Assembly (NCBI RefSeq): GCF_040807025.1
Contig: NC_090946.1
Span: 80,598,641 to 80,662,640 of the forward strand
Origin: Struthio camelus
Taxonomy: Eukaryota; Chordata; Aves; Struthioniformes; Struthionidae
Length of the DNA: 64,000 bases
Direction of reading: 5' to 3'
Made by a program: the position numbers and the translations under genes. The first letter of the stretch is position 1; every line of letters begins with the position of its first letter. Positions 34,162 through 47,500 of this stretch are shown here, piece by piece. The notes under the pieces were generated by a model, which did not search any database, had not been told where the DNA came from, and saw only the letters and a program-made list of their open reading frames with translations.

Positions 34162-34785
34162 GATGTTGCTCCTGTCCCGGGGATGAGGATGCTGCTCCCA
34201 TCCTGGGGAGGAGGATGCTGCTCCCATCCTGGGGATGGAGATGCTGCTCCCGTCCCAGGGAGGAGGATGCTGCTCCCATCCTGGGGATGAGAATGCTGCT
34301 CTGTCCCGGGGATGAGGATGCTGCTCCCATCCCGGGGATGGAGATGCTGCTCCCATCCTGGGGAGGAGGATGCTGCTCCCATCCCGGGGATGGAGATGCT
34401 GCTCCAATCCTGGGGATGAGGATGCTGCTCCCATCCTGGGGAGGGAGATGCTGCTCCAATCCTGGGGATGAGGATGCTGCTCCCGTCCTGGGGAGGGAGA
34501 TGCTGCTCCAATCCTGGGGATGGGGATGCTGCTCCCATTCTGGGGATGGAGATGCTGCTTCAATCCTGGGGATGAGGATGCTGCTTCAATCCTGGGGAGG
34601 AGGATGCTGCTTCAATCCTGAGGATGAGGATGCTGCTTCAATCCTGGGGAGGAGGATGCTGCTTCAATCCTGAGGATGAGGATGCTGCTCCCGTCCCGGG
34701 GATGAGGATGCTGCTCCCGTCCCGGGGATGAGGATCCTGCTCCCGTCCTGGGGATGGGGATGCTGCTCCCATCCCGGGGATGCTG
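34162..34785. repeat. 26-bp minisatellite, ~24 copies
   Basis: Unit approximates GGATGAGGATGCTGCTCCCA followed by TCCTGG. Variants alternate GGATGAGG, GGATGGAG and GGAGGAGG at the unit start, and CCCATCC, CCAATCC and CCCGTCC at the end. 26 is not a multiple of three, so all frames cycle through the same peptides. Confidence 0.95.
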
Positions 34786-37700
34786 GCCCGGGTGGGCAGA
34801 GCTGGCCGGGTAGCAAAGGGGCATCGTGACGCCGTACGAGGGCAGACAGCAACCAGAGGAATTTTTGCCCGGCAAACGTTGCAGCATGGGGCACTGGAGG
34901 GTTCGGAAGGGCTGGAGCGGGGTGAGGAGTAAAAACCATGCAGGGACTCTCCTGTGCTGCTTCTCGCTGGCGCTTTGGAGCCGTGACCCCTTTTACCGTC
35001 ATGTTTTGTCACCGTCTGGAGAAGGCAGGCTCGAGCTGACTTTGCGCAAAGTGCACGAGGCGGTCGGTGGCTGGAAGCGTCGCTGCTCAGGGACATGTTT
35101 TTTTTTGCCCAAGGCCTTACACAAACAAATGCAGAAGGTTGACGGGTCCGGGGGGACGCGGCTGTCACCGCCGGTGGGGAAACCCCGGCGGGAAGAGCCC
35201 CGCGCCCGCCGTTAACGCCCGACACCTTGCAGACCACGTCCCCGCAGCCCGGCCCCGAGCGGGGATGCAAACGCGGAAAACGGCACGGCTGCACATCGGC
35301 TAAAACCCTCTTCAGCGCTGCCGTAGGCTCTAATCCCTTTGTCAGCACGAGCTGTTTTCGAATAGCATCTATTCGATTTTTTTTTTCTTTTTTTAGCTTC
35401 TAAAGGGCCGTGAAGATGCTCTCAGCTTTCGAGCGGCAATTAGGAGGGGACCGTTCACATCCGAGCATCGCCTGCGCGGGATAAGGCGTGCGGCACATCC
35501 GCGAGGCCGCCGGCGGAAAGCTATGCTCTGGGGGAGAAAACAGCCAAACATACGGATGTTGGAAGGCAGAGACGGCGGTGGGACGCCAGGCTTAGGGATA
35601 CTCTGCACTTAGCAGGCTGGAAAAGCCCCTGTGTTTTAAGGCAGGGGCTCTGAAAGGGGATTTTTGCCTGCTGCATGTGCCTGTTTCTCAGCAGCTTTGG
35701 AACCAAGACCTCTCCGGCTGTGCCCAGCGCAGGGCTCCCGGTCCGCGCACCCTCGGCCTGGCTGGAGATAGCACGCTGGAATAGATATATATGCATTTTT
35801 TTTTTTTTTTGCAAAGCATAACAGAAAAACAGGATTAAGCCGATTTTCCCCCTCGATCCAGGCTGTCAGCTGTGGAAAAAGCCATCTCGGGCTCCCCCGC
35901 AGGGGCTGGGTGCCTGCGAGCGGCGGGGACGCCGCGCGGCCGAGCCTGCGGCCCGTTTATAGGCCGCCGGTGATCAGCGGCGCCGAGCCGACGCGGCGGC
36001 TCACGTCCAGGCTTCAGCTCCGAAGCGTCGCTACCAAAGCGGGCGGAAAAAGAAAGCAGCAAACGCCGCGCGATGCGTTTTCCTGTGCCCTGAGAGCGCA
36101 CCAGCACCAGCAGCAGCGTCTGCCCCTTCCAAGCAGCTCAGAGGCGTTGCACAGAGAGCCGACCGCGGCCGCCAGCTCCGGCATCCCGGCGCGTGCCGCG
36201 GCTCTTCCGGGCGAAATACGTCTGACTCACGGGCTCTCTTCCCCTCGCTTTAAAAAAACCCCAAACCCTGTAAGTTTTATGCAGCGCTGTTGGAAGCTGC
36301 CTCTGCAAATAAATTATCCGAAAGCCAACGGGAGCCCCCGCACAAGCTTTCAGAGTTAAAGTGGTGCCTTTTCGCGAGGCCGAGGTAGGCAACGCCGTAG
36401 CCTAGCGTGAGTTTTTGCAGGCAAGTTACAAGCGTCTGGGTGCTGGCGCTGCTGACGGCGCCGCGCGCGCGGTACCCGGCGCGGGCGCAGGGGAGGCAGG
36501 GCCCAGGCTGAGGTTCGACGGCACCGAACCTTAAGCTGCCGCACCAAAAACCACGACGATAACAATAGCATGAGGCCTCCCCTCGTCTGCATGGGGCTTG
36601 GCACCCATCCGCTGATGCCCCCTCCTTCCGCCCGGCTCCATCGCGCACGGCAATTACCGGCAGCAGGTATCGCCTAAAGCTCGCCGGCCAAGGGGCGCGG
36701 GAAATAGGTCCCTCGGCACGACCTATTTTCTTTTTCCCAGCCTAAAACGCCAATATGGGTAGCAGCTTAGTGAGATGCAAGCAGAGCTCACAGGCGGCAC
36801 GCACCCGGCTTAGCCTTGCTCGTGCTGATGGGGCAGGAGATGCCTGCTCGCAGCTTGAGGTGGGGAGACTTCGCGGGAAGACTCGAGCCGGGACTTCCCG
36901 CGGGCAGCGAGCCGCTGAAATCCCGTTTATCTGCTATCGTGAGTGCCTGGTTTCTTCGGGGCAGGTTCCCTGAAAGCTCCCAGCTCCGCTCCGGGAAGCG
37001 GGGGGTCACCAAAATCGCTGCCGCGCTGCCGGTGCTTCGCTGCCGGGGTTCGAAATCGGGCTTGGGAGGAAGCAGCGTTTTGCTGGGGCCGGTGGGGTGA
37101 GCTGTGCCTCCGACGGACGTGCTGGCGAGCTGCTGTCTCGGGGCGATCAGGGCATCGCCCGCGGCAAATGCCGTTCCCCGGTAGCACGGGGACACTCGCT
37201 TGCCGCCGTCCGCTCCATAAATCAAGATAAAGCAATTAAGCCGTGCGAAAAAAAGGAGAGCCGTGAGGACCGCGGCGGGAACACCTGCCCTGTCGTCTTT
37301 CCGCCGCGCCGGGACTGGTTTTGCATTCGCATCTGCAGGCGCGAGCGCTTACACAAGGAACATGGAAAACCAGCACAGGCCCAAGTTGTTCCCGGTCTGT
37401 GCAATTCCCCGTGACGGCTTTGCAGACCTGGAGCCCGGCAGAGCAGGAAAATGTGTCTAACTTGTACGATTGAATGGACGATGCTGTCAAATGCTCCGGG
37501 AGAGCGTTCACAGGGGAGGACAGCTATTTGGGAAAAAAGCAGAGGTACTTTTTTCCCTGCCTCTGCCCAGACTCTTTTCACTTACACTGAACAGACGCCC
37601 CGAACAGGAACGTGTTGATAAACACTTTTTCTTTCCAGGGTGTATAGGAACGTCTTTAAAAAAAAGCTGTGTCCTTTTGGCAGAGAGTTTGCATTCAAGG

Positions 37701-39515
37701 CAAGTCAACTTTAATCAACAAAGCCAAAGAAACGGAGAATTTTTCCGCTAGTGATGAGATGGCCCCGGTTGTCTGCCTATCAAATGCGATATACCCCGCT
37801 AGGGAAATACCACCGAGCTGTATTTGCTCCCCGCCTCGGTTTGCGCGGGGCCGGGACGGTGTAAGACCAGCAGGAAGGTTTCCGCTGAGGAACGAAGCCC
37901 GGCGGCGCGAAGAAGAGGCGTATTTGCCGGCCGTGCTTGCAGATGGCAGGTCCCACGCCGTCGGCCCGAGGCCGGCACCTCGGAAAGCAGGGAGGGAGGC
38001 AGGGAGGACGGAAACCTCCGCCCGAAATAAGGCAGAAAAAGGGAAATGGGGTGTTTGGAGAAATCACCACGCGGGAAGATGGTGGTTAAAAGAATGGTTG
38101 GGTTTGTTCCCCCCCGCCCCGATCCGAGAGTTTTGCGGAGGGTTTGGGCAAAGCTGCATTTTTTTCCCCTGTGCTGATGGGAAAAAAAAATGAACCGAAC
38201 TACGGGGCTCTTTCCCACGACGGCCCTGCGAGCACCCAGCGGCGGCCGCTGCCGGCAGGTGCCGGCGAGGAAGAGCCCGGCCGAACCGCGCGACCCAGCC
38301 GGGAATTAAAAAAAAAACCTCCCAAGCAGGCGGAGGAAAGTGCAAACGGAGCGCAAGCAACGGGGGGGGCAAGCGGCTTGCAGCGCCTCTGCGCACGACT
38401 CCTCCGGGCCGCGTGCGGCTCCTCCGGGCGCATCCAGCGGCGCCCGCCGGCCAGCGGGACGGGGAGCGGAGCGGCCTGCTGGGTCCCGCGCCGCGGCCGA
38501 GCGCGGCCAGGCAGCCCGAGAGAGGGCTGAGGGCTGGAGGGAGGAGAGGACAGGAAGAAGGGGAGGCGGAAAGAAAGACTAATTGACTAATAAATGTGCT
38601 CGGCTGGCTCGGAGGCAGCGTGAAACCGGTCCAGAATGACTCACTCCGGCTAAATCTGCTGGAGCGGGTTTAAATCTGGCTCCGTCGCCGTCTCCCTTCC
38701 CCGGCACGCTGCCGGGCTGCAGGCACGTCCAGGGCGCAACGCAACATCCCTGGCATCCCTCCCTGGTGGCGGCCACCGGGGTGCCGGGCTGCCGAGGTTG
38801 AGCCCGGACCAGCCGCGGGAATTTGCCGCCCGGACCAGCGGCGTCAGGTCTGCGGGGCCGGCTAGAAGAGCCGATCGCGTGCTGGGGCGGCCCGAGGCCG
38901 CGCTTCAAAAGCCGGCTTGCTTTGGAGGCGAGAGGTGGCGTTTTCGGATGAAACGCAGCTGGGTGCCCCGGCGGGAGCAGGACCCTCCGGCGGCGACGAA
39001 GCGGCAGCAGCCCGGCCGCGCCGGCGCCAGCCCGGCGCGGGGACCGCCGGCAGCTGGGTGTCTCCACGGGGGCCCCTCGGGTTGGTTTGCTGCAGGGTGG
39101 CTCTTGCACGTCCTGCAGCTGTTGACTCAAAGAAAAGGTTGGGGAGGGGGGGAGTGCATATTTCCACCTCAAATTTGGCTAATCGCAGAGATAGTGGGAA
39201 ATTCCCCCTGCGCAGAGCCAAAGCCACCGCAGTGGGAGGCGAAGCAAATCTCCTCCTGGAACGCAGCGCGGAGCGGGTGGCACGAGGGTCGGTCCTCCTA
39301 AAAGCTAACCCCGAAGCAGGCATGCAAGCACAGAGCCAGCGGTTTTCCACCGCGTGCAGCTCGGAGAGGGGGGCCGAGAGCCTCAGGGAGAAACAGGCAC
39401 ATGGCTCTTTTATCGGGAGAACTTGCGCCTGTGGGCATGTTGGCCCAAACGGCGTGAATGGGGGTTGCAAAAGGCAGTCTATCCCCTGCTCCAGCCCTTG
39501 GCAGCACCATGTCAG
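34786..39515. other. GC-rich non-coding DNA, no gene recognised
   Basis: Mixed composition; CpG-dense at about 35880-36200 and 37800-39050. T runs occur near 35378 and 35800. Perfect TGACTCA AP-1-type heptamers occur at 36223-36229 and 38637-38643, a number compatible with chance. Confidence 0.5.
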
Positions 39516-39519
39516 CACG

Positions 39520-40005
39520 CTGCATCGCGCCGGGATGCTGCACTGTGCCGGGATATTGCACTGCGCTGGGATGCTGCATCACGCCAGGTTGCTGCACCAT
39601 GCCAGGATGCTGCACCATGCCGGGATGCTGCACCATACCGGGATGCTGCGTTGCACTGGGATGCCACACTGCACTGGGACACTGCACCACTCTGGGATGC
39701 CGCACTGCACTGGGATGCTGCATTGCGCCGGGTTGCTGCACCATGCCGGGATGCTGCAGCATGCTGGGATGCTGTACTACACCAGGACGCTGCACCGTGC
39801 CAGGATGCCACACCGTGCCAGCATACTGCACCGCGCTGGGATGCCACGCCACACCGGACACTGCACCAGGACGCTGCACCGTGCCAGGACGCTGCACCGC
39901 GCCAGCATGTTGCACTGCGCCAGGACGCTGCACTGCGCCAGCACGTTGCACCGCGCTGGGGTGCTGCACCGTGCCGGCATGCCAGGCCGTCTGGCGTGTT
40001 GCTGC
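39520..40005. repeat. 18-bp minisatellite, ~26 copies
   Basis: Unit GGATGCTGCACC(A/G)TGCC(G/A) with frequent CpG-type transitions. A few units are shortened near 39855-39885. An 18-nt period keeps the frame, so long repetitive open frames arise on both strands; none looks like a protein-coding exon. Confidence 0.95.
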
Positions 40006-41506
40006 ACGCATGCCGGGGAGGCGCCGACTTCCCCTGCGCTCCCACTCGCCCAGGTCTCGCCTCGTTCCTGGGCGATGACTGGGTGCGATTGCTTCACCCG
40101 AGAGCCTCTAGCCACGGGGCGAGCTTCTGCCCGCGCAGAAACGCGGCACCCAGCAGGGAGCCCGGACAAGCCGAGGTCCTTTTGCGCCCCTTGCACCCCA
40201 TCCTCGGTCCCTGAGGCTCCCCATGCCAAAATGCCCTTGCACAAGAGCCGCAGGCCAGGTCAGGCCCCCCATGACCTGCATTGTCCCCATCCAGTGTCCC
40301 AGGGGAGGGCCGGCGAGGTGACATCTCCACCCACGGCATCTCCCCAGCCGGACGGAAGGAGATGTTTGACATCTCCCCGGACCCCGGCTGCCTGGACGGG
40401 CGCACCCTTGCTGTCGCTGGAGCACCTCTGCCTTGCAAAGGCCCTTGTGAATCAGCCTGTATGTTATAGTATCAGTTACACACTTGATGCCGTATGCGCA
40501 CGGCGGTCTGCTTCTGCGTCTTGCGTGCCTGGGGCTGTGCCCGGCGCAGGGCTGACCTGGGATCGGGGCCCCTCAATCTCGCTCCGGAGCAAAAACAAGT
40601 AGCAAAAGCCAGGTTTGGGATGGGGGGAGAGGGAGAAAGCCTGCAATTGAGCTGTTTTTCCTCCCTGGAGGCTTTGGCAGAAATTCACTTTCCACTTTTT
40701 TCTTTTTTCTTGTTTTCCTCTCTCTCTGTTTTTTAATATTTTTGACTAATACATTACTAAAGGCTTTTGCTGCCTGACAAAACCCAGGCTCCCTGCCAGC
40801 ACACATTTTTGATCATTCATTCATTATTAAGAGAAATAAAAAATGATTAAAACAAAACAAAACAAAAAAAAGACATGAGAACGTTTGCACCAAGAAACTC
40901 TGTTTACAGGTCGGAGGAAGAGTTTCTTCAGCTGCAAAAAGATCTTTCCGGTGAAAACCCTCCTCCCTTTCCACCTGCAACGTTCGAGCCCGCTCCCGAA
41001 CCGTGAGCCAGCTCCAGGCGGGCACGCCGCATCCCAAGGGTCTGCGGGCATTATCCTGGCGAGATAAAAAATCAGTTTTTGGGGGGTATTATCCAAAAGC
41101 GGAAGGCTTGGCTGGCGTTGCCGGCACAGAAGATGACACGTCAGACCTTGGGCCCTCTTGGCGACTTTTATGATTTTGTGACGAGCGAGCTTTCCCTCGC
41201 GATGGGCCGGGCTGCTAAAAGCCCCAACTCCGGCTGGTGCCGGCTGGAAAAGCGCTCTCCCTGCCAGCGGCTTCCCCGGGGAGAAGCCGGCAACCCGTGC
41301 ACGGAGACGGCCCAACTGGATCAGCCGGTCCTTCCCAAGCAGGAGGGAGAGGAAAATCTGATGGAGAGGGAGGGGCGCAGCAATTACAGCCCTTTCGCTT
41401 TAATAACCCGCGCCGCTTCCCCGAGTCCGTATTTACATCGTTTTCATAACAGAAGTAGTAATTAAAGTCTCTCCGCTCAGGTCTAAACAACAGCCAACCC
41501 TCCTGT

Positions 41507-41510
<4 letters not shown>
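40006..41510. other. Unique DNA near the composition change, no gene recognised
   Basis: GC-rich to about 40650, then a T/A-rich patch around 40690-40880, then mixed. No exon-like frame. Confidence 0.45.

Positions 41511-41511
<1 letters not shown>

Positions 41512-41538
<27 letters not shown>
41512..41538. repeat. A27 homopolymer
   Basis: Uninterrupted A run. No adjacent target-site duplication or retroposed body recognised. Confidence 0.9.
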
Positions 41539-41539
<1 letters not shown>

Positions 41540-41540
<1 letters not shown>

Positions 41541-44500
41541 AGAGAGGAAGAAGCAAAGCTGAAAATAGACCTGATTTCTACAGCTAGAGAACCTCAAAAA
41601 TCCTCGCTGTAAAAGGACTAAGCAGGGAGACCGGCCCGATTTATGGCCGCACGTCCATGTCGTAGTGCACTCCGCTAGGAGAAGCCGTGGGATCCACCGG
41701 TTGGATTTACAGGCTGCCGGGGCTGGAAAACCGCTTGGAAAACAGCTTGAGCCCTGCTCGGCGGTCCCTCGCGGCGTGCATTCGGGGCTGATTCCCTGCC
41801 GGGAGGAAGGGCAAGGCCGAGGCATTTGCGGCTACGACAGGACCATTGGGGGCCCGATGTCCTGCTGGACACCCCGGAGCAAGTCTGGTGGCACTAGGGA
41901 CCCGGGAGGACGAGCGAAGGGAGCCCACGAGGTCTCCAGCCACCGGCCACCGGAGCGGAGCCGGCCGGGGTCCGCATGGCAGCATCGCGCTGCCGGGAGC
42001 TGCTCGCCGCTCGGCGGCAGGTTGTTTCTTATCTGAGCAGCTCAAGCTATCGAAAGAATTCGAGAAAATTAATTATTCACTAAGACTACTAATTAAGCCG
42101 ATTTCCTCGGCGAGGGCACGGAAGGAAATGAGCTGGAGAATTTCTTCATTGTTCACGAGGAGCCGTCCTGAAGGCGTTTCCTACCGGCTTGCTGCGCGCC
42201 GCGGAGAACAAGAGGCCTCGTGTTTCGCCGTGTAGGAAGGAGTTTGCAAAAAGCTGTGCCAGCCTCAGCCCTTGCAAAGGCTAAAAAAGAAAACTTGAGA
42301 CCACACTAGGAACCGGGCCCAAACAGCTGGTGCTATTTGCACAGTTCAGCCTCTCCGGACAGTTGTTATTTGAATCCTTGACAAAAATTCTTGTAGAAAA
42401 CACTGGGAAGTTCTAGATCTTAGTAAAAAGACACCAAAAAATTAAAAGCATCTGAAACCTCTGACGAAGGAGTGCGGAATGGGGGTCAGCTGAACCGTTG
42501 TGCCACATCCGAACAGGACAAGAGCATCTCTTTCCACCTCCCACAAACCAAAATCTGGAAGAACAGAAACGTGCAAGTGTCGAACGCTGCCAGGACAGGA
42601 GCTTTTGGGTTGCTTTTCCTTCCATGTGAAACAAAGTTCGCTCTAAGACATCCCCGTGATTAAAATACAAACTGGCATAAAGAGCTGCCAGACGAAATGA
42701 TGCATTTCCACGTCAAGCGCCGTGCTCGGTGCCAGCCTCACGTGAGCGCGCGCAGCCCGGGACAGTGCACGGAGGTTTGCAAATCACTGCATCCCTCTGC
42801 CGTGCTTTCACAGAGCGCTTGACACCCGTGACACTGGCAAGTCAACAGGTCGACGGACTGAAACCACAGCTTTTTCCCTGGGTTATGCCGCATGACCAAG
42901 CCCAGCTGTTAGCTGCAGCCTGCACCCTGAAATCAGTGGCAGAGCCCCATTTCCTGGGAGGAACGAGGCCGGCTTCCTGGGGAGCTCGGGGCACGGCGCT
43001 GTCTGCCTGGGGAGGAGGAAGGCGGCTGCGGGGAGAGGTGCCTTTGCATGTTTGCACACAGACACAACTTTGCATTTTCTTTTTCGCCTTGCCGTCCGCT
43101 CTTGTAGAGCTCAAGAAGACTAGGCCTCCTCTGCTCTCCAATAGCTGAGATCAGCACTTTAACCTTATTATTTTTAAGTTAGTCTCTAACCTGATCCAAA
43201 AACTGACTACCCAACCTAAACCTCCCCTCCTGACCTCGAGCCTGGAGGGAACGTGTCGCTGGGAGGCGAGGTGCTTTGGTGCGGAGGTTGTGCTGGACAT
43301 TTGGCCAGTGGTGTGGAGGCCACGTCGGAGGTGTGGAGGGAGGAGGAGAGCAAAAAGACGGTAAGGGCAAGGACACATCGCGCCCCAGACAACATTTTCA
43401 ATTCATTGCAAAGGACAGGGACTCTGGCAATTTTAAATGCTTCTGCAACTAAAAAGGAAATAAGGGGTTGCAGGAGCGGAGCAAACCCCGGAGCACAGGC
43501 CCAAAGACAGCGTCAAACAAGAGCAGATGCACAAAGAGCAGCACCTTCCCAACATGATAACACACGTCGGGTGCTGCCTGGGACACCGAAACCCTGCTTC
43601 CCAGGCAGCGTTGCAAAGACCAGACCCCTCGCCTTTCCCACCCACGCTGCAGCAAGAGAGCAGGCAGGGAGCGCCCGTCTCGCTCCGCAGCACTTGGAGA
43701 GTTGCTGGCTCCAGCCTCAGGCACAGCAAGTGTCACTTCTCCCCCAACGCAGCAAGCGAAAACATGAAAATAGCCAGTGCAAATGGTGGGATTGCTTCTG
43801 GGGAGGTGATCCCCTCCACAACACCAGGCCGTCCCAGCCAGTCCCTCTCCTGGAGCTACAAGGATGGGAGAAATCTGGGGCTTGACCCTCAGGACCTGCC
43901 CAAAGTCCAGCCAAGAGCCATCTCCGGCTGCTCTCCCAGCAGCTCTGGGGCCCTTGCGGGAGAGGAACAGCTCAGCATTTGCAGCACAAAAGGGACCCCC
44001 CCCATCTGCCTTTTACTCCTTACAACCCCACTGGAGAAGCCCCCCCATCCCACTGGAGGGGACCCAGCGCGCAAGTGGAGTCACTATGCGCTGCCGGCGC
44101 ACAAGATGGACGGTGCTCCTGTGCAGCTCTGCTTTGGCTTTCTTAGATATTTCCCCCTTCCTCCCTCCTTGACTATGTTTTTCTCCCTGGGTTTTCTTGG
44201 TAAATCCTCTTTGCCCTTTGGCAGCCCATCGGACTCATTCCCACCCTTCTTTGCCCCCATCCCCAGGGCACCTGCCTCTGTGCTGCTCTGAGGAGCCCCC
44301 ACACAGGAGGCCCTGCTGGCACACCGGCCACGGGTGCTGGGGAGCGGTGAAAACCATATCAAAGCACCCGACACATTGCAGACCTTTGACACCCTCCCCG
44401 CAGAGCTGTTTGCAGCTCCCTCCCACCAGCAGGTCCTTGCCAGAGACAACACAGACAAAACCAAAAGAAAACCAGTTGATTCCAGCCAAACGACATCACA

Positions 44501-47500
44501 TTAAAAGCTCAGGGGTTGCTGCATACAGCGTCGTCCTCTACAAGCAGAAACCCCCAGAAACCGAGGGGGCCACATATGAGTCCACCGAGCAACATTCACA
44601 ACACAGCTCTTGTGCTGAAGCACCATGATGAGCGTGGACAGAAGGCAAATGCAGCCCCAAACACTGCGCAAAGCCCTCCCGGACCACAGCTGCCAAGACT
44701 TGGCCACCATGTTCCCACCAGGAGAAGACAAAGCTTGATAATGCCGCAGTGCCCTGAGATCCTCTGCCACAGCTCACTGGGTTCCTAAGGACTGGAAAGC
44801 ACTTACAACCATTTGTTAGCCACAGGCAAAGTGTGGCTAGACACGTCTCCGTCAAAGCTGCAATCCCTCCGCTCCTTTGGGAGCCAGCTAAGATGGCTCT
44901 TCCAGGGTTACAAGCTCTCATTTCCCTTCCACAGCCGAACGCCATTAAAAGCATGTACTCATCACCCTACCTGGTGCTGGGATCGTTTATGAGTTGGGTT
45001 CCTTCAGCTGATCCATGGTAAGTTCCAGGTTGTCTCAACTGAGCTGGAAGATAAAACCACCAAGAGAAAACTTAAGTGTCTCCACGAAGGCGTCACGGTT
45101 CAGGGCAGACTCCTCTCGCGCTGTCGGTGGGAGCTCATCTTGCAGGAGCCGAGGCAGGACAACGGGACCATAGGGCGCTCAGAGCGCCTGCTCTCCAGAG
45201 CAGAGCTGGGCTCTCAAGGTCCTCCTTGCTCTGGTGAAACACCAGGCGCAGGATTGCTCCCTGGGAATCGTGCTCTGCTCGGAGGGACCTACCCTTTTTT
45301 GACTGGTGTCCAACTCCAGGTGCGTGTTCTTACCTGCTCGGTGGAAGACAGGGGAAAGCTCAAACTCCTTTCTGAGAAACACATCGGCTTCAAAGGGGTG
45401 TGGATCTCACGCAACTCATCTTGCTCTTCAGCCAAATGACAGTTAGGAAAAGAGGAGACACAAAGTTGCAGCAAACTGGAGAAAAGAGGAAGGTGGTGTG
45501 AACTCTCCCTGCAGGCCAGTGTCTAAAGAGATCTACCAGTTGGTTAATAGTGTAGCTGTGATCAACAGGTACATTGATGTCAAGCTGAGACTTGTCTCCT
45601 CAGAGAGGAAAGGGAACAGCAGAGATTACTAAGCAATGAAGGAATGTGGTTTGTTTAATATGAGCAATCAACATAGAAGAGTAAAATAATGACAGATGTG
45701 TAATCACATTTCCTGAGTCTAAAATCATGAGATAGAGAATTTAAACACTACTTTTCCCAAGATCAAGAAGAGGAGCAGTTTGGCTAAGAACTCATTTGGT
45801 TACTAATTTCCTTGCATTAAATAATCTATTTCGAGAGTCTTTTGACATGCTTTGCCGAAGTGCTCTAGGAACCGGGCTGCTCCCTGGTACACTTTGAAGT
45901 GAGGGTAAGCAGGACGAGAAGATGCTTTGGAAACACAGATATGCCAGCTGACCAAGCTGGCCTGGTTCAGAGATTTTTGAGTGTTGCTTAAGTTGTTCAT
46001 TTTAACGAAAGATGGCAAGATAAATTTCATGTGGCTTTTTGTCCGGGGAGCAACGAGTGGCGTAAGACAGAAATTAGGATCCAGTCAAACCGACCCATTG
46101 AGGGTAGGCTGGGGAAAAAAATAGAGCCATTTCTCCATGAAAGGCCTGGCAATTATGGAAAGCCAGAGCGTGCTGCGTTGTGAACTCTCCCGTTAGGCTG
46201 ATCCACAGAGGGCACACGGCTGAGGGAGCCAGACCCAAAGCCCCCCAAAACTGGTGGAAGAAGCTGCTGTGCAACCTCAGTCCTTAACTCAAGCTTTGGC
46301 AGATTTCTGAAGGTCATGGGTGCAATGACCTGAAGGAAAAGGGTTATGTGCAGTAAAGGGCTGCGAGGGAGAGGTGTCATTCGCTTATCTGTTTTTTTAT
46401 TTGTCTCTTAAGATCAAAGGTGGGAAAAGTGCCAAAACAAGTGGGAAAAAAGCCATTGAGTGCAGAAGCCAGCTATAGAGGGACTCTGGCCTGTGGTGGC
46501 AGGTCCATCCCGTGAACTGGCTTCTGTTCCCTCAAATCAGTGCTGCCAACTTGGAGGCAAAGCCAAGAGAGACCATGGGTGGTCACTTCTGGCTACCCTC
46601 ACCCCTTTTTTGCCCATCGTTGCTCTAGGTGGCCACTTCTCTGACAGTGCCGGTTGCAAGCCGAGCACTGCAGCAAGCCGTTGCCTCCCTATGTCGTGAC
46701 CCCTGTGCAGCACGGGGAAGGCGCTTGCCTGGTCACCCCACAGTGCTGCGGGCAGTGGGGCTTGGCCACCCGCCTCCCCGGCTCCAGAGCTGGTGCAGGG
46801 CTCGCACAGGCTCCCCACCGGCATCTCCAGCGGCGCAGCACGTATTTGCATTTGAGATAGGCATCAGCAGGAGGAGCCAGGAGCCAGAACCAGGGCTTGA
46901 GCAAGAATCGCTCCAATGAGCTCGCCAGCCCCTTGGAAGGCCCCGCTCATGGCTGGCGCAGGACACGAGCAGACCCACCGCACTGGGGACAAAGCCAAAT
47001 GACCTGCCTCCCCCTTCCCTGGCTTCACAAGCCTGTGACCCCAAGCCACCTGTCACTGTCACCATGCGGCATCCGATCCTGCCCTTCAGCAGTTGCAGGG
47101 CAGCAGTGCCCAGCTGGACATGGACTTGCAGGGCACATGGCCAGCCCCAAGCACACCCTGGTTATCGGGCAGCAGCAGAGATGCCCAAAGCCAGGGGCTT
47201 CGGGAACCGGAAAAGCCAAAATGGAAGTATCCAAGGGTGTGGGAACGCTTTCCCAGACAGGAGGCAGCTGGTGGTCCTAGGAGACCTTGCAAGGGAGCCC
47301 TGAGCTAGGGCAGCTGTATCGCTCAGAGGAAAGCCAGGCCCTTATGGGGAAGCTGCTGCCTCTTGCACCAGGAAAAGTGACTGAGATCTTGAAAGGGGCT
47401 TTAATTAGTCTGACCGTCTGTGAACAGCTATTCTGGAGACACCCGTGCTCCAGTTAAGGTTCAGTTTCACCCCAGAGTGTACAGAGCCCAGACACAGCTT

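Noticed and set aside
33797-34673. Repetitive frames of 150-220 codons on both strands
   Set aside because: Readings of the 26-bp minisatellite.
37040-37062. tRNA box B-like GGTTCGAAATC
   Set aside because: Last positions do not match, no box A at the right distance and no paired acceptor stem visible.
36223-38643. Perfect AP-1 heptamers TGACTCA at 36223 and 38637, and another at 33163
   Set aside because: A seven-base motif is expected several times in 64 kb on two strands; no clustering beyond chance.
38917-40602. Open frame of 561 codons and overlapping frames on both strands
   Set aside because: Most of the length is the in-frame 18-bp minisatellite; the flanks lack recognisable domains or splice structure.
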